From contig JAPPPA010000163.1 in NCBI GenBank assembly GCA_028817755.1, positions 1 to 14,625 of the forward strand: a DNA stretch of 14,625 bases, in the 5' to 3' direction. Below, in pieces: positions 14,370-14,625 of this stretch. Source of the DNA: Gammaproteobacteria bacterium (GTDB lineage Bacteria > Pseudomonadota > Gammaproteobacteria > JAPPPA01). Position 1 is the stretch's first letter. Each line of letters starts with the position of its first letter. A program made the position numbers and the translations under genes. Below the pieces are notes generated by a model that saw only the letters and a program-made list of their open reading frames with translations, made no database searches and was not told the DNA's origin.

Positions 14370-14625
14370 ATGCCCACAGGCCCGTTGCCACCAGTGAAAA
14401 CCTTGATTACGCCGTCACGAGTGATTGCCTCACTCATCATGTTGTCGCTGCTCGCGCTGTGTCTGCGTTTGGGCTTCTGGCAGTTAGAGCGGGCGGCAGA
14501 AAAGCAGCGAATTACCGATGCCGGTACGCAAAGTATTACCTTTGACGAAGCGGTAAAGGTTGCCGCTAAGAATGTTGATGCTACGTTTTGGCGTGTCACT
14601 GAGGTAACAGGTCGTTACTTAGATG
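14370..14625 (+). CDS. SURF1-family cytochrome oxidase assembly protein, N-terminal part
   Basis: Open frame from ATG 14370 to the right edge, 85 residues plus one base; the 3' end lies outside the window. It has a short N-terminus, one membrane helix (about 18-34, VIASLIMLSLLALCLRL) and then LGFWQLERAAEKQRI, the family signature of SURF1/Shy1, followed later by FWRVTEVTGRYLD, which matches the start of the periplasmic domain. SURF1 proteins help insert heme a into oxidase subunit I. No convincing ribosome binding site is seen; GTG 14394 (MKTLITPSRVIA) is an alternative start. Its position next to cox3 and the DUF2909 gene supports the call. Confidence 0.88.
   Translation, partial: MPTGPLPPVKTLITPSRVIASLIMLSLLALCLRLGFWQLERAAEKQRITDAGTQSITFDEAVKVAAKNVDATFWRVTEVTGRYLD

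Overview
The window reads as an ordinary stretch of chromosome from an aerobic gammaproteobacterium. The evidence is a bioBFHCD biotin operon with a BirA-type operator, a comF gene beside the biotin genes, a three-gene pntAA-pntAB-pntB transhydrogenase, and a coxB-coxA-cox11-cox3 cluster followed by a DUF2909 gene and SURF1. A marine Cellvibrionales-type bacterium (Saccharophagus/Teredinibacter/Simiduia-like) is my best guess, but that is inference from gene order and protein style. I see no mobile element, tRNA, rRNA or CRISPR array.

Layout. 1-310 is the 3' end of an unrecognised gene. 495-3311 is the proton-translocating NAD(P) transhydrogenase operon, closed by a strong hairpin terminator (3333-3366). 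3489-4577 encodes a lipoprotein with a coiled coil, about eight tandem 22-24-residue repeats and a C-terminal peptidoglycan-binding domain. A perfect 15-bp bidirectional terminator (4601-4633) separates it from the convergent comF gene. comF and the biotin operon diverge around a perfect BirA operator (5321-5352). bioB, bioF, bioH, bioC and bioD (5373-9738) are tightly packed, with overlaps at three of four junctions. After 204 bp holding a good sigma70-type promoter and two leader hairpins come coxB, coxA, cox11 and cox3 (9943-14049), ended by a GAAA-loop terminator (14068-14095). A convergent DUF2909 gene and the divergent start of SURF1 close the window.

How the genes work together. PntAA/PntAB/PntB couple the proton gradient to NADPH formation. 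BioC and BioH open and close the methyl-ester-masked route to pimeloyl-ACP; BioF, BioD and BioB turn it into biotin. BioA is not in the window. CoxB, CoxA and Cox3 form an aa3-type cytochrome c oxidase; Cox11 delivers CuB copper and SURF1 assists heme a/oxidase assembly.

Most unusual points: (1) CoxB has Asn in place of a universally expected CuA histidine; (2) cox11 has no ATG/GTG/TTG that would give a full-length protein and appears to start at CTG; (3) the repeat lipoprotein is built from an acidic half and a neutral-to-basic half joined to a peptidoglycan anchor; (4) the BirA operator sits where it could control comF as well as the biotin operon; (5) the cox operon has a structured 5' leader.
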